Assembly: GCA_016709995.1 (NCBI GenBank)
Contig: JADJLQ010000001.1
Coordinates: forward strand, 1,832,001-1,896,000
DNA length: 64,000 nt
Reading direction: 5' to 3'
DNA from: Saprospiraceae bacterium
GTDB taxonomy: Bacteria > Bacteroidota > Bacteroidia > Chitinophagales > Saprospiraceae
The notes under the pieces are model-generated. The model saw only the letters and a list, made by a program, of their open reading frames with translations. It ran no database searches and had not been told where the DNA came from. This document shows, piece after piece, positions 37,319 through 46,305 of this stretch. How positions within the stretch are numbered: position 1 is the first letter of the stretch; each line of letters begins with the position of its first letter. The position numbers and the translations under genes are program-made.

Positions 37319-38010
37319 TTTAAAGTATCGCTTTTAACTTTACCATCTTCGAGGACGATGACACGTTTGGCCCGATCGATGACCCTCTGATCGTGCGTAG
37401 AAAATACAAAGGTGATATGCTCATGATCATTGAGTCGTTGCATGATGTCGAGGAGATTGCTGGCCGAGACACTGTCCAGATTGGCGGTGGGCTCATCTGC
37501 AAGTATAAATTCGGGCTTGGCTGCCAATGCCCTGGCCACTGCTACCCGCTGTTGTTGTCCTCCGCTGAGTTCGGAGGGCCTGGTATTCATTTTGTCAGCC
37601 AGACCTACTTCTTCCAACAATTCGTTGACGCGCTGATTTCTTTCTTCTTTGCTTTTACCTTGTAACAACATGACGAACTCAGTATTCTCCTTTACAGTCA
37701 GCACCGGAATCAGATTATAGGATTGAAAGACAAAACCAATTTCCTTTTGACGAAACTTAATCAATTCATTTTCTGATAGATCATTCAGGTTTTTGCCTCC
37801 AATCAGGATAGAACCTTCGCTAGGTCTGTCCAGTCCTCCTATCATATTAAGCAAGGTGGTCTTGCCACTTCCTGAAGGTCCTACAATAGCAGTGAACTCT
37901 CCATGATATATATCCAAAGTGACTCCATTGACTGCATAGACAGGCAATTTATCAGGATTATATACCTTCTTGACATTTTTAGCTTCAATGACTTTTACAC
38001 TTTTGTCCAT
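37315..38010 (-). CDS. ABC transporter ATP-binding protein (LolD/MacB type)
   Basis: 231 residues. Walker A GPSGSGKT (44-51), Q-loop FVFQSYNLIP, signature LSGGQQQR, Walker B FILADEPTANLD and the switch His in FVFSTHDQRV are all present, so it should be active. This subtype pairs with FtsX-like permeases and powers lipoprotein sorting or macrolide-type export. It lies nine bases downstream of the second permease gene and overlaps the barrel gene by four bases. Confidence 0.93.
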   Translation of the reverse strand: MDKSVKVIEAKNVKKVYNPDKLPVYAVNGVTLDIYHGEFTAIVGPSGSGKTTLLNMIGGLDRPSEGSILIGGKNLNDLSENELIKFRQKEIGFVFQSYNLIPVLTVKENTEFVMLLQGKSKEERNQRVNELLEEVGLADKMNTRPSELSGGQQQRVAVARALAAKPEFILADEPTANLDSVSASNLLDIMQRLNDHEHITFVFSTHDQRVIDRAKRVIVLEDGKVKSDTLK

Positions 38011-38019
38011 GACTTATGT

Positions 38020-39243
38020 TTAGATTTTGCGAATAGCTTCTACAGGTTTGAGTTTTATGGCTTTGAGCGCCGGATAGATCGATGCCAAAAATGCAGTGAT
38101 GGCCACTGCTATTCCCAATTGAATAAATAGTGTAGGGTCGAGGATAGGGAATATCCGGCTGGACATACCAAATTGTTCATTGCCCTTGGCGAACGCTGAC
38201 AAATCAAATCCATTTTGCTGAAATGCTTTTACCGATAACCAGCCCAAAAAGAATCCTATAGGTACTCCTACAATACTTAGAAACAGTGTTTCCAATACTA
38301 CCATATTAAAGACCTTATTTTTAGGCATACCGATCGCTTGCAACATGCCCAGCTCCTTATATCGTTCCAGGACAGCCATCAACATGGTATTGATTATGCC
38401 AAAAATGAGCGCTAACATAAATATTCCAATAAAAATCAACCCACTGGTGCGTATCTGGGTCTCCATCAAAGCAAGGTCCGGAGCCAGCTCTTTATAGTTC
38501 TGTACCAAAATTCCTGGCATCATCTGGCTGAGCTTAGGCTGTACACTATCTACCATGTCAGGCCTTATAAGTTCTACTGCAACCTCATGATATCGGTCCT
38601 GAGGCACACTATCTGCAAATAATAATGTTCTCAATCCGGCTTGATGGACAAGGACCTGGCCCTGATCGACCATGGCATTACCAGTGTTGAATATGCCTGT
38701 AACCCTGTAAGCTGCCGATTGGATTTCACCGGCATCGTCCTGAAAAGTGAGTACCACTCTCGATTTGAGTTTGAGCTTAAACTTTTGAGTAAGTTTTTCT
38801 GAGACCAACAGTCCCTTGAGATCTGCATCCGAAATAAACTGCCCCTCGACGATTTTTTCCTGAATACCAGAGAGCGCATTTTCCTGACCCGGAAGAATGC
38901 CTTTTATGGTCACCCCCCGGGCGCCATGCCCCGTACTGAGCATCCCATTGGCCAGTAATCGTGCTGCAGAATTTTTTACTTCTGGTATCTGTGCGATCAA
39001 GCTGGAATCATAAGGTAGCGTATATTTCACCAATTGATCATCCATAAAACCAGGATGATGTGCTTGCAGATGACTAAATTGATTTTTGATGGCGTTTTTG
39101 ACATAACTATCCCCCATGCCCAGCGAAAAGCTCATGAGGAAAATCACTGCCCATACCCCGACTATAATCGAAGCGATCACCACCAGGCTTCTGATCCTGC
39201 TCCTCCATATATTTTTCCAGGCTAATTTTATCGTGGTTTGCAT
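38020..39243 (-). CDS. FtsX-like ABC transporter permease (second)
   Basis: 407 residues. One N-terminal membrane helix (SLVVIASIIVGVWAVIFL), a large periplasmic domain of about 200 residues (residues 45-265), and three C-terminal helices ending in the FtsX domain (GIFMLALIFGIINTMLMAV, ILDPTLFIQLGIAVAITAFL), with the conserved tail PALKAIKLKPVEAIR. Architecture matches LolC/E and MacB-type permeases. 16 bases separate it from the other permease, and the two likely form a heterodimer with the ATPase. Confidence 0.9.
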   Translation of the reverse strand: MQTTIKLAWKNIWRSRIRSLVVIASIIVGVWAVIFLMSFSLGMGDSYVKNAIKNQFSHLQAHHPGFMDDQLVKYTLPYDSSLIAQIPEVKNSAARLLANGMLSTGHGARGVTIKGILPGQENALSGIQEKIVEGQFISDADLKGLLVSEKLTQKFKLKLKSRVVLTFQDDAGEIQSAAYRVTGIFNTGNAMVDQGQVLVHQAGLRTLLFADSVPQDRYHEVAVELIRPDMVDSVQPKLSQMMPGILVQNYKELAPDLALMETQIRTSGLIFIGIFMLALIFGIINTMLMAVLERYKELGMLQAIGMPKNKVFNMVVLETLFLSIVGVPIGFFLGWLSVKAFQQNGFDLSAFAKGNEQFGMSSRIFPILDPTLFIQLGIAVAITAFLASIYPALKAIKLKPVEAIRKI

Positions 39244-39259
39244 GATGATTTTAAGTTTA

Positions 39260-40480
39260 TTATGATCGCATGGCCTTTAACGGGTGGAGTCTAAATGATT
39301 GGATGACAGGATACATACTGAGTATAGTGGCTATGATAAACATGACCAAAGCTTGTTTTAAAAATATGCCCCAATTCATCGCGGTATGTATCAGTGGTTC
39401 TAAGCCAAATCGCTCGTAGGTCTCTGCATAAGTCCCTGTAAGTTGAATAGGATGAATATGGAGGTAATACACTATCGGCATGCACAGTAGGATCCCCAAC
39501 ACTGCTCCAAGTAAAGCCAGAGACACAGATTCAATCCAAAGGATACCCGCCAATTTTGATTTTTCGGTACCGATGGCAGTCATCACACCAAATTCATAAC
39601 TGCGCTCTTTGGTCATCATGATTATCGTACCTAATAAGCCAAATGAAATGAGCATGTACAATATATATAAGATCAGTTTGGCACTGGCTACATCTAGTTT
39701 AGCTGCATCTATGAGTTCTGGGATGAGTTCGTTATAATCCATGACTTCGTAGGTAGTCGAATCAAGATTAGCCTTTAAGAGGTCTATAGTCGATGCCAGT
39801 TTCGCACGGGAAGGCACATTGACTGCCAATGCGGTGAGCAGTGCCCCAGTGCCGTAAAAAGCCTGTGCTGTCGGCAGCGGCATCGCCACAATCTGCTTAT
39901 TTATCTCCGGGCTGCGCATATGTATGATGCCTAGTACAGGATATTTTCCAACAGCATTTTGTCCGTGATAGCCTTGTCCTACCAGGACGATGCTGTCATG
40001 GATATCCAGATTTAATTTTTCAGCCAGCTTATCCCCAACCAATACCCCAAAATCATCTGGTTCGGGATAATGGCCTCTGATCGTGTTGGCCCGCAGATTG
40101 GTCATTTTTTCTTCCAGCCGGGTATCGAAACCCAGTACCAGTACTCCTTTGGTGTTTAAGCCATAAGAAGCCAAAGCAAAGCTTTCTAACCTGGGTATCA
40201 ACTGCACATCAGAGGGCAATTTGTCAGACAGTTCTGCATATACGGCCTCCGGATCAAAAGCCAAATCAAGGCTTTGCTCGCCCAAGAAGCCTTTAGTATG
40301 AATCTGGCCATAGCCAAGGTAGAATCTGGACATATTGTCGATAATGCTGTCCCAGGTACCAGTCTGAATAGAACTCAATACTACAGACCACAGCACAGCA
40401 AAAGCAATGGCTGAGATCGTGATGAGGGTGCGCCTTCTGTTTCGCCAAAGATTCCTCCAGGCCATTTTCCACAACATCAT
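39260..40480 (-). CDS. FtsX-like ABC transporter permease (first)
   Basis: 406 residues. Same design as the permease downstream: N-terminal helix (ITISAIAFAVLWSVVLSSI), periplasmic MacB-like core domain, and C-terminal FtsX helices (SFGLLGTIIMMT, ALLGAVLGILLCMPIVYYL) with the tail SFRLHPLKAMRS. Sequence is clearly different from the partner, which supports an asymmetric LolCE-like pair. It overlaps the LolA-like gene by four bases (ATGA). Confidence 0.9.
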   Translation of the reverse strand: MMLWKMAWRNLWRNRRRTLITISAIAFAVLWSVVLSSIQTGTWDSIIDNMSRFYLGYGQIHTKGFLGEQSLDLAFDPEAVYAELSDKLPSDVQLIPRLESFALASYGLNTKGVLVLGFDTRLEEKMTNLRANTIRGHYPEPDDFGVLVGDKLAEKLNLDIHDSIVLVGQGYHGQNAVGKYPVLGIIHMRSPEINKQIVAMPLPTAQAFYGTGALLTALAVNVPSRAKLASTIDLLKANLDSTTYEVMDYNELIPELIDAAKLDVASAKLILYILYMLISFGLLGTIIMMTKERSYEFGVMTAIGTEKSKLAGILWIESVSLALLGAVLGILLCMPIVYYLHIHPIQLTGTYAETYERFGLEPLIHTAMNWGIFLKQALVMFIIATILSMYPVIQSFRLHPLKAMRS

Positions 40481-41223
40481 TGCAGTTTTTTCATATTCTG
40501 TATGCTAAAAAAATCTTCAGTTTGCTTGAGATTAAAGTCCAGGGCTAGTTGTTCAATAATCGTTTTTTCGCCAGGCTTGTCAGATGGTATTACTTCCAGT
40601 CTGGCTGGTACTGTACGCCCTCCCAACTGCCGGATATCCTTTCCCACCATGGTATTGACCAATTCGCCTTCTTCATCGTAAAACTCCGTTTTCAATTGCA
40701 GATAGTCCTTTTTATCTACCCAGGTGACGATACTGCCCCATACTACGGCAACGTTGGGTTTAGGTACGAGTTTGATTTTCCAACACGTTCGTCCGTCGAT
40801 CGATTCTTCACCCTTCATTTCATGGGTAAAATCATTGACGGGGGAGCTCTGTTGTACCAAATCATCGTTGCTAAAGTCTGAACCCATCCAACTCTGCATC
40901 ATCATACTGGGAGGCATCTTGATCACCCGATCTATTTTGGGCTGCCAGTTCCAGATCTCTTTTTTCCTTTTTAAAAAACCAATACCCTTGTCACGAGCCG
41001 GACCAGTTACGAGGATGAGGCTATAATCAGTGCCTATGGCCCAACTTTTCATTGTCATTTCTCTGGTCCATTTGGGTCGAATGATAGTCATTTTCATTTC
41101 ACTATAGCTCGACTCACCATTCATTTGAGCTTCAGATTTGGCTATGATCTCTTTGGCGGTTTGCGCGTCTAGTGCAGTCCCAGCTATCATCGCAAGTAAA
41201 ATAATCAAATGTAATTTCTTCAT
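40477..41223 (-). CDS. LolA-like outer-membrane lipoprotein-sorting protein
   Basis: 248 residues from ATG 41223; the in-frame extension to 41244 lies inside the tetR stop and is unlikely. Signal peptide (MKKLHLIILLAMIAGTALDA). The fold is the LolA/LolB half-barrel family (COG2834/PF17131-like, family assigned by eye), with SYSEMKMTIIRPKWTREM and the MQSWMGSDFSNDD segment that is diagnostic of this group. Such proteins bind a lipid or lipidated protein in a hydrophobic cleft. It overlaps tetR by four bases (ATGA) and the first permease by four. This places a soluble carrier in the same unit as the permeases, ATPase and outer-membrane barrel. Confidence 0.87.
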   Translation of the reverse strand: MKKLHLIILLAMIAGTALDAQTAKEIIAKSEAQMNGESSYSEMKMTIIRPKWTREMTMKSWAIGTDYSLILVTGPARDKGIGFLKRKKEIWNWQPKIDRVIKMPPSMMMQSWMGSDFSNDDLVQQSSPVNDFTHEMKGEESIDGRTCWKIKLVPKPNVAVVWGSIVTWVDKKDYLQLKTEFYDEEGELVNTMVGKDIRQLGGRTVPARLEVIPSDKPGEKTIIEQLALDFNLKQTEDFFSIQNMKKLQ

Positions 41224-41816
41224 AGAGCGGAATATGGTTTGCAAAAATTTTGTTTGAATAATTTGATGGTATTTTCCAATGGGTAGTCCTGCACCAGGGT
41301 GACAAAATGATACAAAATGCCATCCATCGCTGCGCCAAATAAATAGGCCTGACCAACTGGATCCGGATATCCTAATGATTCAAAGACAGGGCTAATAAAT
41401 TCAATGCCAAGCCTTATTTTTTGCTGAATGATCTCTGTCAACTCTTTCATGATATCTTCCTGAAAGCTCAAGCTGGCCAATAACTTCCAATAAGATACAT
41501 TGGTCGTAATCATCTGAAATGACTCATCGACTATATATTCTAACATCTGTACAGGAGACTTTCCTACAAACTGATCAGGCGACAACATCTGATCGCCATG
41601 CTCCATCGCAGAAAGTAGAATAGATTTTAGAAGCTCTGATTTGCCGGAATAATAATTATACAATAACCCCTTACTGACCCCTGCTTTTTGTGCTATCTGG
41701 GCAATAGAAGTATTCATATATCCCTGATGGCCAAATAGTTCGAGGGCAGCAGCCTCGATGATGCTTTTGCTTTGACTTCTCAGCTCGGTATATTGTTCTT
41801 TTGTTCTTGGCGACAT
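41220..41816 (-). CDS. TetR-family transcriptional regulator
   Basis: 198 residues. The N-terminal helix-turn-helix is clear (AAALELFGHQGYMNTSIAQIA then KAGVSKGLLYNYYSGKSEL); the C-terminal ligand domain is divergent. It is the first gene of the export operon and is joined by four-base overlaps to all that follows. A 24-bp near-palindrome covers its start codon and overlaps its promoter, so negative autoregulation is likely, with a ligand such as a lipophilic compound releasing repression. The ligand is unknown. Confidence 0.92.
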   Translation of the reverse strand: MSPRTKEQYTELRSQSKSIIEAAALELFGHQGYMNTSIAQIAQKAGVSKGLLYNYYSGKSELLKSILLSAMEHGDQMLSPDQFVGKSPVQMLEYIVDESFQMITTNVSYWKLLASLSFQEDIMKELTEIIQQKIRLGIEFISPVFESLGYPDPVGQAYLFGAAMDGILYHFVTLVQDYPLENTIKLFKQNFCKPYSAL

Positions 41817-41839
41817 TGATTGACCAAATGGTCAGTCAA
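41816..41839. promoter_or_regulatory. 24-bp near-palindromic operator of the TetR regulator
   Basis: Arms TTGATTGACCA and TGGTCAGTCAA pair at 10 of 11 positions around a two-base AA centre; the core TGACC-AAAT-GGTCA is perfect. It extends from the first base of the ATG into the -7 promoter box, so a bound TetR dimer would block both transcription start and the ribosome. The shape and size fit TetR-family operators. Confidence 0.82.
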
Positions 41840-41867
41840 AAATAATAATATCCTGTTCGAAAAGCAA
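41837..41867 (-). promoter_or_regulatory. promoter of the TetR/LolA/ABC operon (TTG-N20-TATTTTTG)
   Basis: On the minus strand a TTG (41867-41865) and an exact TAnnTTTG box (TATTTTTG, 41844-41837) are separated by exactly 20 bases, the Bacteroidota sigma-A spacing. Transcription should start near 41831, giving a 5' leader of about 15 bases lying wholly inside the operator. This is the best-formed promoter in the window. Confidence 0.78.
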
Positions 41868-41986
41868 GTCTTTACCCTTAAAATCATTTAATTTATTTTT
41901 TATGTAGCTGAGTTTCACCCACCCTCCATTGCGCTAAATACAATATTTTTATATGCTGTTAGGTAAGGCTAAAATAAAATATCCCT

Positions 41987-42406
41987 ATGTCAAAAGAGTT
42001 TTTATATCAGTTTATCAGCCAACAAAAATATGCCATCATGTCTTCGGTTTCAGCAGACAACAAACCACAATCTGCTTGCGTAGGTTTTGCCACCACTCCT
42101 GAGTTAAGCTTAATTTTTGACACCCTTGTAGACTCCAGAAAGTATAGAAATCTCCTTAACAACCCCCATATATCATTTGTAATCGGATGGGAAGATGGTC
42201 AGACAGTACAATATCAGGGTATAGCAAGGACTCCATCGGATAGGGAGTTAAATGAATTTTTATCTCTTTATTTTTTAAAGTTTCCAGATGGCATCGAAAG
42301 AAAAAATAATTTTAATGCCATTACCTATTTTGTGGTGGAGCCTACCTGGGCCAGATATTCCGATTTCAATGAATCTCCGCCCAAAATAATGGAATTGACT
42401 TTTTAA
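41987..42406 (+). CDS. pyridoxamine 5'-phosphate oxidase-like FMN-binding protein
   Basis: 139 residues, split-barrel fold. The N-terminal segment YAIMSSVSADNKPQSACVGF and the SRKYRNLLNNPHISFVIGW region are typical of the PNPOx-like flavin-binding group. No specific substrate motif is visible. It is divergent from tetR, with 170 bases between them. Whether TetR also controls it cannot be seen, since the operator lies at the tetR side. Confidence 0.8.
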   Translation: MSKEFLYQFISQQKYAIMSSVSADNKPQSACVGFATTPELSLIFDTLVDSRKYRNLLNNPHISFVIGWEDGQTVQYQGIARTPSDRELNEFLSLYFLKFPDGIERKNNFNAITYFVVEPTWARYSDFNESPPKIMELTF

Positions 42407-42456
42407 TCACTCCCCTGCCTGATCGTCTGTAAGTTTTTATACTTTTAAGAATAATG

Positions 42457-43013
42457 ATGGAATCTTCTAGTAAACCAATCCCAAATATTATCCATTTGGA
42501 AGAAAAAAATTGATTGGCTTATCTAGGGCGGTGTCATTGAATGACAACGAAACCGGAATGTTATGGAAAAGCTTTATGCAAAGAAGGTCAGCAATCACCA
42601 ACGCCAACGGTCCGGAGCTGTACTCTATTTCAGTATATCCGCATTTGTATTTTGAATCATTTGATCCTGGTGTTCAATTTACTAAATGGGCTACGGTAGC
42701 GGTAACGAGTTATGATGATCTTCCAACTCATATGGACACCTATATATTACAGAGCGGTTTATATGCCGTTTTTAACTATAAAGGATCCAGTACAGGCAAT
42801 AGTATATTCAGATATATATTTAGTACCTGGCTGCCACAGTCCGGATATGATCTGGATGATAGGCCTCATTTTGAAATATTGGGAGAAAAATATAAAAACA
42901 ATGATCCCCATTCGGAGGAAATGATTTGTATACCAGTCAAATTGAAAAAAAATGATGGTAGGCTACTTTATGTAAACAACAAGACAAAACACACTGGACT
43001 GCTTAGCGACTGA
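42457..43013 (+). pseudogene. GyrI-like effector-binding protein gene with a frameshift
   Basis: The open frame from 42510 (TTG start) encodes a GyrI/AraC effector-binding-type domain (VSLNDNETGMLW, then SKFMQRR-like SFMQRR, DLPTHMDTYIL, GGSYAVFNY-like SGLYAVFNYKG). The family's expected N-terminus is present just upstream in another frame: ATG 42457 reads through PIPNIIHLEEK to a stop at 42511. Adding one A to the seven-A run at 42503-42509 fuses them into LEEKKLIGLSRA, the normal family start. So the gene carries a one-base deletion, or the assembly does. It lies 50 bases after the PNPOx gene. Confidence 0.75.
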
Positions 43014-43035
43014 TATCCAAAAATCAGGTATTTTG

Positions 43036-43149
43036 TCAATCCAAGAATCCAATAAATGCAACGGGATATACTACTTCCAGGTCATCGGCTGCAATAAAGA
43101 CATTCGATCCGATATCTGTGCTAAAAATTGACTTTGGTATCTGAATAAT
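43036..43149 (-). other. gene-like remnant in the gap before the M61 peptidase
   Basis: On the minus strand a frame without start codon encodes a 36-residue peptide with protein-like composition (SIFSTDIGSNVFIAADD then LEVVYPVAFIGFLD, stop at 43036). It has an in-frame stop immediately upstream, and a second open frame with ATG overlaps it. It may be the decayed end of a lost gene; I found no family. The rest of 43014-43374 shows nothing further. Confidence 0.2.
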
Positions 43150-43374
43150 TCATCCATAATGATCTATGTTAAGACCAAATACATGAAATTATGGTCTCAC
43201 TTCAAACCATTTTACACCCTTATTGCTCTGTTCTAAAACTATTATTCCGATGGAGTTTATGTTTTTTCTCTCAAAATGAAGCTTTTTTGTTCCATTCTCC
43301 GTCCAGCTTTGGCAAATAATCCAATATTTTACTCAGTGCCTATTATATTTTATTCAATTTGGTATCTTGGTTTG

Positions 43375-44949
43375 ATGAAAAAAATAGTCATGCCTGCACC
43401 AATGCAACTCATTGGTCTATTCTGGTTATGTCAAGCCTGCACTGCAATAAGCCAAAATAATCAACCCAAGATCAATTACACCATTTCTATTCCGAACCCC
43501 GCTTCCCATTCCTACCATATCAGGTTGGAAACTTCCGGTTGGAATGCTGACGAATTGACCCTCAAACTTCCTCAGTGGATGCCGGGCTACTATCAAGTCA
43601 TGCATTATGCCAAAGGTTTAGAAAATATTAGTGCAAAGAATCATTCCGGCAAGTCTGTCTCCCTGGAAAAAAGCAATGAAAACACGTTCATTATCAAGGG
43701 CATCAGGCAATCAAAACTCTCCATTGAATATGATATGAAGACTGATCGTCAATTTGTAGCCAATAGTTATGTAGACAGCTCCAGAGCTTATATCATCCCT
43801 GCTAACACTTTTTTGTATCCGGATGGGTATATTCAACTTCCGGTATCAGTCAAGATCGACCTACCTGCCCGCTGGAACAAAATCGCCACCGGGCTAGATC
43901 CCGTAAATGCCAAAACAAACGAATACACTGCTTCTGATTTTGACATCCTTTATGATTGTCCCATTCTGATTGGCGATTTAGAGGAGCTCCCTTCTTTTAA
44001 AGTTAAAGGGATAGAACATCGATTTATAGGATATCATCTTGGGCAATTCGACCGGACCTTGTTCATGGACAAATTAAATAAAGTGGTTGCATCAGCCATA
44101 AACATCATCGGCGACATACCATATAAACAATACACTTTCATCGCGATAGGTCCCGGAAGGGGGGGCATCGAACACTTAAACAATACATCTTTTGGTTTTG
44201 ATGGCAGTCAACTCAATACACCTGAGGCGGTGACCAGAGTTTTAAATTTCCTGGCTCACGAATATTTTCACCACTATAATGTCAAACGAATCAGGCCCTT
44301 TGAATTAGGTCCGTTTGACTATGATCAGGGCAGCCGAACCAATCTACTATGGGTGAGCGAAGGACTCTCTGTTTATTATGAATATATGATTGTAAAAAGA
44401 GCCGGCCTCGTCGATGAAGAGACTTTACTGGCAGAATTTTCAAAAAACCTTAATACTGTTGAAAACAATCCAGGGCGGCATTTTCAATCATTAGCTCAAG
44501 CCAGCTATAATACCTGGCAAGATGGTCCTTTTGGGACACAAAGAGAAGAAAAAGGAAAAACGATTTCTTATTATGACAAAGGCCCCTTAGTAGGATTGTT
44601 GCTGGATCTAGAAATCCGTCATGCAACTCAAAACAAAAAATCCCTGGATGATGTGATGCAGCAACTGTACTGGAATTATTATAAGACCAAACATAGAGGA
44701 TTCACGGACGCTGAATTTCAACAAACCTGCGAATCAGTGGCAGAGACATCCCTGGCGAAAATATTTGAATATGTCCACACTACTCAAGAACTTGATTACA
44801 AGACTTATTTGAATTATGCTGGATTAACCGTAGAGGATGCAAGTGAACCCACCTCGGACAAGACTTCTAAAAAAAACCTCAGGATAGTCCGTCAAAACCA
44901 ACTTGATGACGGGCAAACTGCATTGTTAAAATCCTGGCTTAAAGAGTAA
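43375..44949 (+). CDS. M61-family (glycyl) aminopeptidase without PDZ domain
   Basis: Zinc metallopeptidase. ATG 43375 gives a signal-like leader (MQLIGLFWLCQACTAIS), so the protein is probably exported; the upstream ATG at 43276 adds 33 residues with no clear role. The zinc motif is HEYFHH (His295 and His299) with the third ligand Glu329 in WVSEGLSVYYE, and GRGGIEHLNNTSFGF is the substrate-side loop typical of M61. Standard M61 proteins carry a PDZ domain near the C-terminus. Here the polypeptide runs from LNYAGLTVEDA directly to a short tail, so PDZ is missing. 524 residues. Confidence 0.88.
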   Translation: MKKIVMPAPMQLIGLFWLCQACTAISQNNQPKINYTISIPNPASHSYHIRLETSGWNADELTLKLPQWMPGYYQVMHYAKGLENISAKNHSGKSVSLEKSNENTFIIKGIRQSKLSIEYDMKTDRQFVANSYVDSSRAYIIPANTFLYPDGYIQLPVSVKIDLPARWNKIATGLDPVNAKTNEYTASDFDILYDCPILIGDLEELPSFKVKGIEHRFIGYHLGQFDRTLFMDKLNKVVASAINIIGDIPYKQYTFIAIGPGRGGIEHLNNTSFGFDGSQLNTPEAVTRVLNFLAHEYFHHYNVKRIRPFELGPFDYDQGSRTNLLWVSEGLSVYYEYMIVKRAGLVDEETLLAEFSKNLNTVENNPGRHFQSLAQASYNTWQDGPFGTQREEKGKTISYYDKGPLVGLLLDLEIRHATQNKKSLDDVMQQLYWNYYKTKHRGFTDAEFQQTCESVAETSLAKIFEYVHTTQELDYKTYLNYAGLTVEDASEPTSDKTSKKNLRIVRQNQLDDGQTALLKSWLKE

Positions 44950-45145
44950 GCACTGACTTAAATGAATTAAGATATCGGGGTATCCCTTTCGGCATAATAC
45001 AAAGTATATATGCTTGAACAGAATTAATTGGCTAATTTTAACAAGAATAGATCCTAAGGATTAATTCTACAGAAGAAGATAAAAAGTCCCCTTATGAGTT
45101 TGATACCTAAATTTTATAGTAATATCCAAATCAAGCAGTGCTGAC

Positions 45146-46192
45146 ATGACCTTTACGATCTCCTCTGTAAAAAATAAATTACTAGTCCTGTTTTTGCTAG
45201 TTGCAGGATTATATATCGCCAAAGGATTTCTGATTCCTATGACGATTGGAGGGATATTTGCTACCCTACTATTACCTATGAGTAAATGGATGGAAAAAAA
45301 GGGGGTCCCCAGATTTCTGTCGGTGTTTATTTGCCTATTAATTTTATTATCCGTCATTGCATTTATCGGCATTTTATTAGGATATCAAATATCCGTTTTG
45401 TCAGATGATATAGGGTTATTGAAAGAAAAATTTAAATTGACAGTTAGTGGGATTCAACAATTTATTTTTCAACATCTGGATATCACACTTAAAGAACAAT
45501 CGAAGATCATAGAACAAGAGCAACCCTCTTTATCAAACATCATGCAGATCATCGCCGGTTCGTTTACTCTTATATTAACCAATTTCATTTTAGTCTTGGC
45601 CTATATTTTCCTTTTCTTATACTATCGGTCTCATCTACTTCAATTCATGCTTAAGCTCACCACTCCCTCTCAAAGAGACGAAATGGAACAGGTGATTTAC
45701 AGAGCCAGCCATGTTTCTCAACAATATTTGCTCGGACTGAGTAAAATGATCGCTTGCCTTTGGATTATGTATGGGATCGGATTTTCAATCCTTGGAGTAA
45801 AAAACGCTTTATTTTTTGCTTTTCTATGCGGCCTTTTTGAAATAATTCCTTTCGTCGGCAATATTACAGGCACTTCACTTACTGTCTTAGTATCAGCTGT
45901 CCAGGGAGCAAGCCTGGCTATTTTAGGCGGAATTGTGCTCACTTATGGCACAGTCCAGTTCATCCAGGGCTGGGTGCTGGAGCCATTGATCCTCGGACCC
46001 CAGGTAAGGATCAATCCTTTTGCCACTATAATAGCATTAGTACTTGGAGGGCTGCTTTGGGGCATTCCAGGTGTCTTTCTTGCCATACCCCTCACAGCGA
46101 TAATTAAAATCGTTTGTGACCATATAGAATCTCTGACACCCTTCGGATTTTTAATTGGAGAAGTGACTTCTTCAAAAAGCAAAAAAAAATAA
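45146..46192 (+). CDS. AI-2E-family transporter
   Basis: 348 residues, about seven or eight hydrophobic helices: two at the N-terminus (LLVLFLLVAGLYIA and FLSVFICLLILLSVIAFIGI), a long amphipathic loop, and a cluster from residue 150 (LTNFILVLAYIFLFLYY, FAFLCGLFEIIPFVGN, INPFATIIALVLGGLLWGIPG). The FEIIPFVGN and LGGLLWGIPG patterns are characteristic of the AI-2E/PerM (UPF0118) family. Substrate is uncertain; some members are Na+/H+ antiporters. Stands alone, 196 bases after the peptidase gene. Confidence 0.9.
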   Translation: MTFTISSVKNKLLVLFLLVAGLYIAKGFLIPMTIGGIFATLLLPMSKWMEKKGVPRFLSVFICLLILLSVIAFIGILLGYQISVLSDDIGLLKEKFKLTVSGIQQFIFQHLDITLKEQSKIIEQEQPSLSNIMQIIAGSFTLILTNFILVLAYIFLFLYYRSHLLQFMLKLTTPSQRDEMEQVIYRASHVSQQYLLGLSKMIACLWIMYGIGFSILGVKNALFFAFLCGLFEIIPFVGNITGTSLTVLVSAVQGASLAILGGIVLTYGTVQFIQGWVLEPLILGPQVRINPFATIIALVLGGLLWGIPGVFLAIPLTAIIKIVCDHIESLTPFGFLIGEVTSSKSKKK

Positions 46193-46305
46193 GATCTCTT
46201 AAATTGGTGTATTGACAGACTGATAATCGAGATTTGAAGGGGCAGGATGATCATCGGCATCTTGATAGTTGATTCAAATCACCATGTATCCGTACAAAAT
46301 CAAGG

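Noticed and set aside
45021..45067. GAATTAAT and ATTAATTC pair before the AI-2E gene
   Set aside because: Eight AT-rich bases with a 31-base loop are expected by chance.
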